Source: Eumeta japonica (lineage: Eukaryota > Arthropoda > Insecta > Lepidoptera > Psychidae). Taken from it: a DNA stretch of 64,000 bases. Positions 12,842 to 24,573 of the stretch are shown here, one piece after another. A program made the translations under genes and the position numbers. The stretch covers positions 372,001 through 436,000 of the forward strand of contig BGZK01000097.1 of the NCBI GenBank assembly GCA_005406025.1, written 5' to 3'. The notes beneath the pieces are model-generated. The model ran no database searches, was not told the origin of the DNA, and worked only from the letters and a program-made list of their open reading frames with translations. Positions within the stretch are counted from its first letter, which is position 1. Each line of letters opens with the position of its first letter.

Positions 12842-12850
12842 TGTGTGTAA
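12768..12850. repeat. (TA)n(GT)n compound microsatellite
   Basis: An uninterrupted TA run is followed directly by about 22 GT dinucleotides with one T interruption near 12838. A cysteine/valine-repeat frame across it is an artefact of the repeat. Confidence 0.95.
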
Positions 12851-15329
12851 AATTATCATATATCTTAACATTAGCATCTCGATGACGCTTTTATCTAGAT
12901 TTTACGCATTTAACGTGCATAAATTCACTTCAATAATGGTAAACATTGTATCAACGTTGTGTTATATAACGAAGTAAGAAATTATAAACAAACTCTAGTA
13001 AGAAACATATTTTCTTTTTAATTTTTGCAACAGTAACTGCTATTCATTCGATATTCATTGTGCATGAAATATTTTGATATTTCGAATCGATTTTGATAGT
13101 CGACTTAAGATGACATCACTAAGAGCGAATTAAATGGTGATGTTGAGCGAATTAATAAAGAGAGCATATGGGCTAAGTCAAGTTGGTCGTTTCATAAAAA
13201 TCTGCTCTAATGAAAAGCAAATTCAAATTTTGTTCTTTACATGAAATAAGTACATTTAGAAATGCAACGAATATACAGTGTGATGCAAGACTACTTCGGA
13301 TTTCTGCCCCTTCCAAACAATTTAATATTAGAATCTATAAATATCAAGGTATATAAAGATTAAACTCGCGACTATCGGATTTATTCTACACAACAATTCA
13401 AAATTTGTTAAACCAATCTCTCAGTTTAACATTACTGAGGCTGAATATCATTCCCAGAAAAATACGATCGTCCATAAGTGTATTTGGTGTAGAATAATAA
13501 AAACATTTTAAAATAAAGACCTTTTGCTATCCATCAGGATTTCGAAGAGATTATCAGATTACCAATCGGTAAATTATCATAAAATTAATCATATTGCTAA
13601 ATAAAAATATTTTTGTAGTCCAGCCGTTACGATTCATTAATGAAATAGATACAATAATAAAAATAAACATATATTTCAGACAAAATGTCCATGGTACAGT
13701 ATTAGTAATACGGGCATGTTTAGATTTATCGGAATAATAATAAGGTACCAACATTTAACCAGTTAACAAATATTTCTACTTTGTTATTTCCAAACAGTAT
13801 GTTAATAACAATACTAAAACTGAATCAAGACCAATGATTTTTTTTAAACCTATCGTAACACAAAATTTATTTTAAAAATGTTAGAAGGCGTCTTCTATAA
13901 TTAATGTTAGTATATGGTACGTTGTGTATTTTGTGATTTTGTGCTATTTAATGCATAATTAATAAAAAATGCCAGCATGGTTTCAATGTGCATGTAATAA
14001 ATTTTATGTCTTTGTCATAAATAAAAAACGATTGTTTTCGGTAAACTAATTATCTATTTATGCAAAATCACGAACATTATTGATGTGAGCTATTTTTTGT
14101 GTCATTGAAAGATATAATTTTATTCATCATCAGTTCTTTAAATAAATACAATCTCAAATGATTAAACACAATTTTTAAAAGATAAAAATAATTATGCGGT
14201 ACATTTATGTAAAGTCTTACAAAACTGACTAAATAAATAGACTATCAACAAAAACATTCACCGAATGAAATATCATTGTCCATAAATTTGTGTATATAAA
14301 TATATATATTTTTTACGGATCAATATCTATTTTAATATTGTACGTAATTACTTTGTACGACTATCCGATACGTCAACGCGCACCACACGGAATAACTTCA
14401 GTCCGCAGAAACTTCATAGTGTGTTACATTTCGTATCCTCTGTTGAAAATACTAACTAGTATATCTTAATTATTACGCTGTACTTCGTAGTACACTGTAT
14501 TCATGAAAACTTTATAACCGTCAGCGTGACACACATCAGTCAGTATTCATTGTTTGTGCGTGTTCGAATGCTTAGTCGTATTTTCAATATCACATAATGT
14601 TGTTGTTATAATAAGAATGGGCCTCTTGGATAACGCTAGTGGCGCGGCGTTGTGGCAAATTCAGGCAACACACGGAATTTGACTGCGATCAGCTGTAGGG
14701 CTTACGTTATTTAATCAGCAGTTGAAAACGTTAAAAAGAGCCTACAAAAAATAAAAAAAATGGGTGGCACGAGGTCCTTCGTACCGTACGATGTAAGTTC
14801 ACCTGAAAAACAATCAGTTCCTATAGGAAAGGAAACAGGAAGATCGGGAAAACGCAAACAAATTTACAGAAACATGTATATACAAACAGGAATTGCAAAA
14901 AAATAAAATATACAGGACTCAATATTCATTACTGTGTTGACGGTATACGATGTTTTGAGTTAATACACGCACCAAAACCAGCACAAAAAAATATCAAAGC
15001 CAACATGCGGGATGTTAGTCACGTTTAATTATAAATCTCGCATGAACATTTTTATAGTATTACGTGCAAGTTATTTTTTATTTCATTGATTTATTATCCA
15101 TACTATATTGTTGATAAAAAAACGATGAAATAATAAATAATTAAATGAATAAAATTATTATCGATTCAATATATCAGAACAATACTTATTCCTTCGATAT
15201 ATATTATTTTGATAAAGAAATATATCTTTATTTTCCATTTCTATTTTGAATGTATGGTTGAAAAGTTGCTGAAAATATGTTTGTTTAGATTATTATTCAA
15301 CTATTAATTCATTTTATAATTAATACATA
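12851..15329. other. Non-coding AT-rich stretch
   Basis: No gene recognised. The patches at 14357-14460 and 14620-14720 are less AT-rich. GCCTCTTGGATA near 14630 recurs inverted near 15783-15794 (TATCCAAGAGGC), which may mark the two ends of a degraded ~1.2 kb element; the rest of the ends is too diverged to confirm this. Confidence 0.35.
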
Positions 15330-15436
15330 CCTCCACTTTCACGTCGTACGGTCGATTACTTAGTCTCGTCTGTGAGGATGTAACCAGCACTCAGCAGACG
15401 ACCTCCTGAACATGATGGCTTTGGAATAGCTTGTGC
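15330..15436 (-). pseudogene. Possible serine-protease-like exon remnant
   Basis: On the minus strand a TATAG acceptor-like site precedes about 107 nt, which are followed by a GTATGT donor-like site. One frame reads SCSGGRLLSAGYILT, which resembles the strand leading to the catalytic His of S1 proteases (usually CxGxLI..RYVLTAAHC). The expected AAHC is missing and a stop follows a few codons later; all three frames are closed. It could be a decayed exon of a digestive or clip-type protease, or chance. It is about 30 kb downstream of the intact protease gene. Confidence 0.22.
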
Positions 15437-17001
15437 CCTATAATTTTTAATTAATTGAACATCCTGTTATTGGTAATGCGATAATCTTATCACAAATGGA
15501 TAAATACGTAGTAACAATGACATACTATCAATCTGAAATTTCATGGTTCGTGTATTTACTTACTTTTTGACACAGATTTTCCGCGAAAAAAGTCTGCATA
15601 ATTTTTTTGAAATCCACACTTAATAATAGTTTGGCTCATAGTATTAATTGAATACGTTTTTATTGTGTTAAATTAAACAATTCTCTAAAAAGTGCAGTGA
15701 CTTTTATGCGAATCATATGTTCGCTTGTATTGTAAGAACGACCTCGAGTTACCGCCGCTTACCGACCGATGGCGTTGCCGTAGCTCGCCATATCCAAGAG
15801 GCGTATGCCTTCAAATGACTATAGTTATAGGCCAAGTAAATAATTAAACTAGTATGAAATGAATTTTTGGTGACTCAAAATGGTGACAGCGGTGCCTTAC
15901 CGGCTCCTTCCTGTTTTGTATCACTTATTGTGCCTCGGATTAAAATCGGATTGCCCGATATAACACTGGAAGTGGTCATCAGGAATAAGGCTTCTCTTAA
16001 TTAAAATATGTCTCGTTTTATGGAGAGTCTGAACTTTTGTGTTCAGACGAGTCCCTCATTCATTTTGATAGCAGACCGCGGCCGCATACATATCGTTGTA
16101 TTACTGATTGCCCGATGATAAATTCTGTTGAAGGGCATGCTAAAGCGTAATTAACGCGAGCCAGCACGTACGAATTTTCTATAAAGTTTGCATACCCGGG
16201 TTCAAACATTTGGCGAGCGAATCGCGACCCTCAAATATTTTAATAGGTATTACGATCTATCTATCGTAATTTTTCGATTAGCTTTAGACACTTTGCATTA
16301 TTTGTGATCTGTCGTTACTGCCTGTAACTTAATTACGTCTAAATAATACCAAAATAGATTAGCTCGACTGTCGCTGCTCATTTTATGTCACTAATAAATT
16401 GAATTAATATTATCTATTATTGCCGATGTGAAATGAAATCCTTAATTATATTCTGGTCTATTTCTCTCATATCTTACAGAAATTCTTCGAATAAAGTAAA
16501 CAATGTTTCTAAATTGAACTAATTGGAATAAACTTTCAACGAAAATAGTCTACATCAAAAAATTATATATACGAATTATATTATTAAAGATTTTTATTTG
16601 GATTATATTCTGACAGTGATATGCATTTCAGTCTCAGACTCCTATCTCAACGTTGAGTTTTCACATCTGTTCTCTTAAGCGTTTTCCTGTTCTGGTCATT
16701 GTCACGCCGTCGGTAGCGATGACCTTTAATGACCTTCGACCCACGCAGGGTCACCGTGAAAGATTCAAGCTCTAAACTTCTCATATTCAAATATAGATTG
16801 TGAAGTACCCTTCTCAATTTCAACTTTTAAGTCTCTTAATAATACTGACCCATAAAAGTCGTATGTAAATGTATATTTTATTACGTATGTAAATTGCGTC
16901 AAAATTTGTAGAGTTTGCTTGTAAGCTTTTTGAAGAGAGATAAAATTAAGACAAAAAATAGAATGTCTTATTACATGTTTAATTACTAAAGATTATTTTA
17001 C
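15437..17001. other. Non-coding stretch with G+C-richer block
   Basis: The block at about 15720-16230 is richer in G+C than its flanks and includes a short hairpin GTCTGAAC ... GTTCAGAC near 16028-16049. It could be a solo LTR or regulatory remnant, but no repeated ends were found. The rest is AT-rich with no gene. Confidence 0.3.
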
Positions 17002-17190
17002 AGTATAAAGCGAATATGTGTGGTGAAAAGGTTTGCAAAGTAGCCCTAGGAAATTTTAAGCACAACAATATTAAAAAGGGCCAAATTGTAAGCACCCGAA
17101 ACCGTCGAGCTTTCATGAAACGATTGATGGGTGTCAGTGAAGGAAATGAGATGTACAAGGATTGTGCAATGTGGAAGTATATTGTTCTCT
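17002..17190 (+). repeat. Diverged relative of 5126-5300
   Basis: A 62-codon open frame starts at 17016. The DNA around it resembles 5126-5300: both have a GTGTG(G/A)TG(G)AA-like start, an AAAAGGG(T/C)(T/C)AAATT core followed by CCGAAACCG, and end with GATGTACAA(A/G)GAT...ATGTGGAA. The reading frames of the two copies do not match, so I treat the pair as copies of an unidentified repeat or decayed coding element rather than a gene. Confidence 0.4.
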
Positions 17191-17599
17191 GTCTATCCTT
17201 TTAGGCATGAGTTTATATTATAGTTTACAGTGGATTTTTTTTTCCTCTTTTTCTTCCCTTTAATATCTCTTTTCGCTGTAATATGTGGACGGCGTCGCTG
17301 AACGTGCCTAACGATAAGCAGGATTACACGTTGGTCGGAGTGAATAAATTAAATTCCTATACAAATCCCGATAAGGATCCTTATCCTGTCTTTAAATAGT
17401 CTTTGAAAAATCACACAATTCCCATTGATTATAAAAGAGCGACCAGAGAACAACTAAACAAAAACTGTTAAAGCGTTTACCTAAAGAGATATATATTTAG
17501 TAGCTATGAAAATATAGTTACCATATCTGAAATATTCTCTACAGCTCCACGCTTCTGCCAATCTGCCGATGGACAGAGACATGATGAAACAAACATTTT

Positions 17600-18095
17600 A
17601 ATTTACATACCTATTAGCGACAACATGCTCAACTCACTTAAAACAAACTAAACAATTTTATGTACATACCTCTGAATAATTAGATGTTCAACGCACTTAA
17701 AACAAACTGTACAGTTTGATGTACTCGCCTATGATATGAAACATATTTAAAGCGCTTAACACAAACTAAACAGTTTGATGTTATTAAAATACTTGAATAT
17801 TTGTTTTATGTGAATTGAACGACCTATGTATATATCATATACGTCTATACCTGTGGTATAAAATATGTTGAGTTCGTTTAAAAATTACTAAGCAATTTGA
17901 TGCATACTTCTATGAATAATTACATGTTCAAGTCACTTATAACAAACTGAAGAACTTGATACATATATATGTATAATATATAAAACAATAAATACCTAAA
18001 ACAAACTAAACAGTTTGATATACATACCTATATTATTAAATATGTTCAAGTCCCTCAAACTAAACAATTTGACGTACATACCTATGATTGAAAAT
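17600..18095. repeat. Degenerate ~60 bp tandem repeat
   Basis: Units contain AAACAAACTAAACAATTTGAT-like and TACATACCTATGAATAATT-like halves and a TTCAA(G/C)(T/G)CACTTA-like segment. Clear units start near 17640, 17700, 17760, 17940, 18000 and 18057, so the period is roughly 60 bp. The unit near 17780-17900 is strongly diverged. No coding potential is visible. Confidence 0.75.
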
Positions 18096-21000
18096 TGATA
18101 TATAAGTAGTTTGATCAACAAATAAGACATCGAATTTACTAACACTCGCTTATGCAGCAAAAACATCAGCACACTAAGTCCGAAAAATTGTCTGTTTATA
18201 TTACCAAATTTTCATCATAATGAATGCTGCCCAATGTTCTTTTCAGGGAATGAAGAAAATAATGGAATTTTGTATAATTACGCAAATCCAGTATGCAGTA
18301 ATATAGGGCTTATACACGACTTAGAGCGATTTGAGATCTCATCAGAAAATTGAAATGAGCTTATAAGCTGATGAAAAGCGATTTGCGATCTGAATGACGG
18401 ATGACCTTTGAATATTGGGCGGGTAATTCGAGTACTTACTGCTATATGCCCTTTCAATTTTTACTGAGAGGTTTTGCTTAAGGAATATGCATTTTGAACG
18501 AGATGATGATCATTGTGGGATTATCAGCGTTAAACATTCGTCAGTCACTATGGACGGTATTGGCAAACCACAAATCACGCGCCATCTCAAGAAGTAATGT
18601 AGGAGCGAGACATACATTATTTTCTATAGCGAAACACTACAACTGTCCTCTATTCACGCAAGGTGGAATACGGCCGTTGTTTAACTAGCTTTGCTGTAAA
18701 GGACATTAAAAAAAAATCTCACTTATATGTAATAGGCCGATTTAATATAGAAAATAAATAGGTCTAAGATTTGATAAACTAACGTTGAAGCTTTCACTAC
18801 CAAGAACAAAATCTGCAGTACTCCTTTTTTCTAGTCTAAAAGGAAAAAATGAAGTATGCAGTTATTACACAGTTCACAAAACATTTTCAATTATTTTTGA
18901 AACACAAAATAATGCAATGCAACACTAATTACTTTATTTTAAGTACAAAACAACTTCATCCAAATTGCGAACGTTTGTGCTTACAAAGCGAAAATTGTAC
19001 GAAGAACTCATTATTAATAGTCAAAGATCCCGCATTAAAAAATGTACCTCTTCTGGTAATCGTATCAAATAATGTTTTAAAAGCAGATAACAATATTATA
19101 AATTTGTAAGAGCAATGTCTGTCACCGTAATTCTACTAACATTGTTTAATTAATTAATAATTATTTTTTTGCTTTTTATGTTAATTGTACATCGCAGGTA
19201 CAAAATTTATAATATGACATTTTACACCTTGTTACAATAGGCAGCGACTTTTATGACTGTTACAGGTACCTGCAGCCAGGTGTAAACGGGTAGACAAACC
19301 GAACGTATATCCCTCATCTGTAATTAAAAAATATTAACAAATATGTAAAGTTTACAATATTTATAACTGGCAGTTACCGTGAAATTATTTGCAGTCTACA
19401 TAAAAGAAAAATTAAGCAATTACTGTTAATAGCAGCAGGGTTACGGTGGTATTTGATCCAATTAAAAGATGAAGATACATTCTTCTATTGCAGCATCTTA
19501 GACTCTAATACTTCACAATCAAACAAGAGCACAACACGCTGGATTTCACAAAATCCAAAAGCTGTTAATTACCGTGCTACATGATTTTAACCAAATTATG
19601 TATGTATCGCATGAAAACCATGAATTTGCAACACCTATGAAAATATATATATATTTACAGTTAAAACAGGCGAAGTATGACCATGTGCATGTGATATTTT
19701 GACCTTTCGTCGGTAATTTAAGGACCCACCGCTGACAGTTGTAACATTGTGTAACCTCCCATTCTATTATTCATGGGGCAAATTTTTACAATGGGATAAT
19801 TATTTGAAATCTAATAAAAAAATTGAAGGTACGGATCTAAAATCATAAAATAATATCATTAACATAACAAAATAAAAACGGACTTTTACATAGACGTACA
19901 CATTTACATTGTCATGGCAAAGAACACATAGATTTATTATGAACTTATGTACAACCTTATCTTTGTACATGTTACTTTGTTTGTTTCATTGTTTGATCTT
20001 CAATTACGTTCGAACCGCTTAGCGGTTTGTAGCAAAATTTGCATAGCGAACTATGTAAACTGAATTCTAGAATAATCTATAGAATAATTCATTGCATATT
20101 ATGAAACACGAAACGTCTATGTCTGTCTATATATTTCTGTCTCTCTGTCAGTCTATTTATGCACTTATATCAGTATCTATATATAATAAAATATATAATG
20201 ATCAATTTAATTCACATGATTCTTTTAAGGGTTTTGTAAACTCTATGAAATAATAAAACCTTTATACACACAATTTTCAGTCTGCCTCTTTGTTTCTCTG
20301 TCTGTTTAAAAATAACTTACATTTCTAACCAATTTTCTTAACGAAACAGTTCATTTTAATTATTTATTCCTGCAAATGATTGCTCAAAGACTACTTAGTT
20401 GTCGACTGATAGTCAACATTCGATATACACTCACCCATTTTTTCGTCCACTCTCATCCTCTTCGAATCATACGGGCAGTGACACAGGCAATCATCCATCA
20501 ATAGGTTAGGCAACCATGATTACGTTACACGGTTTTAATTCCACAAATACTGGTTACCCGACTCATCTCGAAAAGTGATCGTTCAGAAAGTTGGACAAAA
20601 ACAATAAACAACAATAGATATAAGGCGCAGAATTGCTAGAAATTTATCAGGTATCCATTATTTTTTATTTTTATATATGACATAATAAAATAAAGTTTAT
20701 GCAACACGAATATATCCACTGTTGGATTGCATCTCGTCTGGATTTGACTACATGAATAGGACACATCGAATATCAAATTATACTAAATTTAAATGCGAAA
20801 TTGATGTCTAACCTGGCGAGCCTGGTTCGAGCCTATTTTTATTCATAAATGACAAATAAAAAATAAAAAAAAAATTTAAGAAAACATAGATTCGCTGAGT
20901 ATCTCTCTTCTGTTCCGATACATCGCTCGCTCGTGTACTGATATCGTCAAGAAGGGTATGCTGAGGCCGGATTGGAATATACGCTTCACACTATAAACAC

Positions 21001-21739
21001 TTTCAATTAAATTATAACTAAATGTTTCCCGGTTCCTTCGTATATAAGCTGTCACAAATGACAACGCCCTCGACGCAATAACTTGATATTACAATTAAGT
21101 CGGCGTGAAATAACGCACCCAGTACCTCTATAATGTATGTACCTAATATTATACATTGGGAAGTTAGAGAGACATCGTCGCACGTAACCTAGATTCAACA
21201 CGACGCGCTTTAACGCGAAACTAAACTCGTGCCAAGTTTAAGATAGAAAGTTCGTAGTTTGCTAATTGGGGATCAAGTTAGTATGTTGGCGTGGGATCCG
21301 CTCTGTCTTTGGATTTGGAGATGAAATTTATGCAAAGATTCGATACTTGAATGTACGTATTAGTCGCGACCTTCGATAATTCTATCACTTGTATAATTTC
21401 AATTGATGATGTACTTTAAACGAAGCGTCGGTGATTCGGTGGTTGAGAGCGTCGCCTACTAACCAGAAATGGGCGCATTGACCAGTAAGTTTTTAAAATA
21501 GATAAAATTAAAAATAAGAACCCTTGATTCTCGGAAATAAACGAAAAAAATCACCTTCTATAATCTTTGAAGCGCAATCAATAATAACGCCAATACATAA
21601 ATTAATTAAGAAAATTAAAGAAACAGCAGTGGCAGTTCATACTTTTAAATGAAAATTTGTTAGAAAATGAATATTAAAATCAACCAACGCTTCCGAACGC
21701 ACCGCCTAGCAGATCAAAGCGGTAATTATCAGGTGTTGT
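18096..21739. other. Non-coding stretch, no gene recognised
   Basis: Short open frames occur at 18494-18688 and 18849-19109 (plus) and 20876-21064 (minus), but none carries a recognisable domain, signal peptide or splice-flanked exon. The segment at about 21430-21480 contains a tRNA-like GTGGTTGAGAGCG box-A-type motif and may be a SINE remnant; no box B at the right spacing was confirmed. Confidence 0.4.
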
Positions 21740-22100
21740 AATTGGAATTTGTTAACGTACGTTTTTAGGATTCCGTGCCCAAAACGTACCAACAAAACGC
21801 TATTGCTAAACTTACGTCGTACTTCCGTTCGTCCGTCGATCCATCTGTCCCACCTTCAAAAGACTGTACCTTTTGAACGATTACAGATAGCCGCTAAAAG
21901 TTTCCTCAGACTCGAATTCGATGTGATTATAGCACGAACTCAAAACAATAAATATTATAAACCGGTTAATTGTGAGACAAACTTGCGCTAAGTACTGCGA
22001 AATGAAAAAAAAATATATTTTTTGCAAATACGTAGCAAAATATATGGTGTGGTGGCATGGAACCCTCGGTGCGCGAACGATTCACACTTGCCCGGGTTTT
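21740..22100 (+). repeat. Interspersed repeat end, moth/butterfly type
   Basis: The left part holds TAGGATTCCGTGCCCAAAA, CCGTTCGTCCGTCGATCCAT and ACTGTACCTTTTGAACGA. The right end holds GGAACCCTCGGTGCGCGAAC and CACACTTGCCCGGGTTTTT. This end motif is very familiar from lepidopteran genomes. An 80-codon frame inside (21749-21991) is a by-product of the repeat. Confidence 0.65.
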
Positions 22101-24170
22101 TATAATAGGAATAATTTTACAGACCATATTTTAGTACACTTTGGATTATGATGAGTAACCTAGGGGTTTCAACGTACAACAAGAAAAATTGTAAGAACGC
22201 TTATAGCTGGAGGGTCACTGATCCTATTTATATAATTGCTTCTTTAATATGTAAAAGCATTATATGTCTAGGTTTTAGGATACATTGATTTTTGAGTACG
22301 ATTGAGAAAAAAAATTAAAATAACTGTTTCATTTTAAGGCAAAGTTAAGTAATCGAAAACTGTTTTTCAGGATGACCGATAAAAAAATATACGATACAAA
22401 CGTTTTTAATTCATGACTTAGGTTATACAAGAAAAAAAATTAGATTCTAAACATTTATAATTTTTATATCGGCATATCTCTACCAGCATACCAACCTAAA
22501 ATTATAATTTTTTTCTATCAAATTTTATCCATATCGTTACGTACAATTTCACAGCGAACTCAATATCTTTCGATGTCGTCTACATCAATCTAATAATTGT
22601 TCATATTCAGAAACACATTAAAAAAACGCTGAGCTGGAATTCGGGCCTTTAGCGGTAATCCGCCGGATAAAATTTCGCGCTTCGCCGATCGAAAATAATT
22701 TATTAGATGTCGAAGCTGTTACTCCGGAAAATTTGGGTTAACCTCCTAGCGCCTTCGCGATCCATAAAACACATCGAAGGCCGCGGCGACCTCGCGGAGC
22801 GCCATCTCACGCAATGCAAAAATACTCACTCGGTTTGATTTGTATCACGATATATATATAAAAAATACTGCCTAATATGATGTATGCCAAGTGTATAGAT
22901 GATTGCAATGAACAATCAAATTGTTGAATACGTATGATAAAACTTAATCTACCTGTTTATCCTGCCAAAATCCGGAACTGTTGAAAGTCTTGAATTTGAA
23001 GTCTCGAATCTGACGTTCATTGAAGTCTGAAAATGTAGACTGTCTTATATAATACAATGTAGGCCTAACTTAATGTACAAATAAAATGTACCAATATTCG
23101 AGGGAGAATGAAAATCGGCACGAAATGGACATTGGAATGGGGAGCAGGATCGAGACAGAAATCGTAAGCGAGGTCCGCATCGGCATAAAATATTACTATA
23201 TTTTCATTTGCAAAAATATTGGAATATATCTAATGGAAGCATTTAAATTCATTTTCTACATTCCTAAATAAGATATTTTTTCTATTTTCAATCGAAACGT
23301 TTGTAAAGGTTATCTTTTTTATGCGTACCTAGGCAAAATCGCCGACTTGGGAAACCTAGAGTATAAAGCCAGTTTTGAAAATCAAATCATATTTTTGTGC
23401 CATTGGGATAGAAATTAAATTTATTTAATTCTGTCGTTATTTAACATACAAAATACAAACACAAATATGACTAAAACAAGTCTTTTAATTATGAAAGAAC
23501 CAGTCATGGATCGTACGCAATCAAAATGATGGTCTATTTTAATTGGATATTATATATTATAAAGTATTTAGTACAGAAAAGTTTTATTTATCATTTTCTA
23601 CGTACTACTTAACACTGGGTAGTAACGTAGACAATATCTTTCAAGTAATAGAAGCTAGCGACTTACTAGTTGTCATGGACTGGCTTGGTGAGCTAAGATT
23701 TGAGAAATATAATTGTTAGTTGATGCCCTCTGCAGTTGCTTGACGAAAACCTGACGGCGAAGTGATTAAAGTTTAGATAAGTGACCAGATTTTAGAAAAT
23801 AAATTAGGAAAGAGTAAGTTGAAAAACTGGTAAAAAAAAATATTTTTTTGTTTTAATGTTTAAATTATTTATAGTAATCCCATAAAATTTCGGTTAAAGT
23901 TAGATAGTAGTATAAAGGCAAATAAAAATAACAAATAAAATAAATACATTTAATTAAATCTGTTGTAGCAAATGCGTAGCGAAGCGTACGTTGCTATTAA
24001 TTGCACTGCCATTGACCAGACTATATTTAATTATAAAAGTGTGCTGTTCGAGAAGTCGCTTTTTTAATTTCCCACTGTAAAAAGCGAAAAATTTTTATAA
24101 AATTAAGAAATTACTGTTTTTAGTCTGATTTTGGGAAATAAAGTTTAGATTTTGACGTTTTAGAATCTGT
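22101..24170. other. Non-coding stretch with one G+C-rich patch
   Basis: The patch at about 22620-22830 is rich in CpG and G+C, including AGGCCGCGGCGACCTCGCGG-like sequence. On the minus strand it contains only a 19-codon frame. It might be a promoter or 5' UTR fragment, but no gene could be attached. The remainder is AT-rich. Confidence 0.35.
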
Positions 24171-24400
24171 GTGTCTTTGTGCGTGCGTATGCATAAGTGT
24201 GTCTGCGTACGTGCATGGTGCGTAGGCATGCGTGTCTTGCGTATATGTGCACGTGTGCGTGTGTGCTGTGTCTTTGTGTGCATGCGTGCGTATATCTCTG
24301 TGCAATTACGAGAGTGTACCTGTCTATATGTGTGTATGCACGTGCGTCTGTACGTGTGTTTCTGCGCGTGTGCGTCTGTATGTGCATGTGTGTAAGCCTC
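24171..24400. repeat. Cryptically simple GT/CGTG-rich tract
   Basis: A long run of TGTG, CGTG and TGCG steps without a fixed period. Because the two strands are simple in all frames, six overlapping open frames arise here, all rich in Cys/Val or His/Thr. None is a gene. Confidence 0.85.
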
Positions 24401-24530
24401 TGATAACTTTTGAACGAATTAACCGATCGAAACACAATTTTCGATATTCGAAAGTAGTTCACTCAATTTAAACTTCTTAAAATATTGAACTAATTCCTCC
24501 CGATGTATTTAGAGAAATCTCAAAAATATA

Positions 24531-24573
24531 TTTTATACTACTCTACTTATACTGTAGGTAGAGTAGTATAAAA
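24531..24573. repeat. 16 bp hairpin
   Basis: Perfect inverted repeat: TTTTATACTACTCTAC (24531-24546) and GTAGAGTAGTATAAAA (24558-24573), with an 11-base loop. A third, partial copy of the arm (GTAGTATAACTACTCTACC) follows immediately. Confidence 0.9.

Noticed and set aside
12795..12977. Cys-Val repeat protein frame
   Set aside because: A direct translation of the GT microsatellite.
14625..15800. DNA transposon with GCCTCTTGGATA ends
   Set aside because: Only 12 bp match convincingly; beyond that the ends diverge and no target duplication was found.
24095..24471. Six overlapping open frames on both strands
   Set aside because: They arise from the GT/CGTG-rich simple tract; the translations are Cys/Val and His/Thr repeats.
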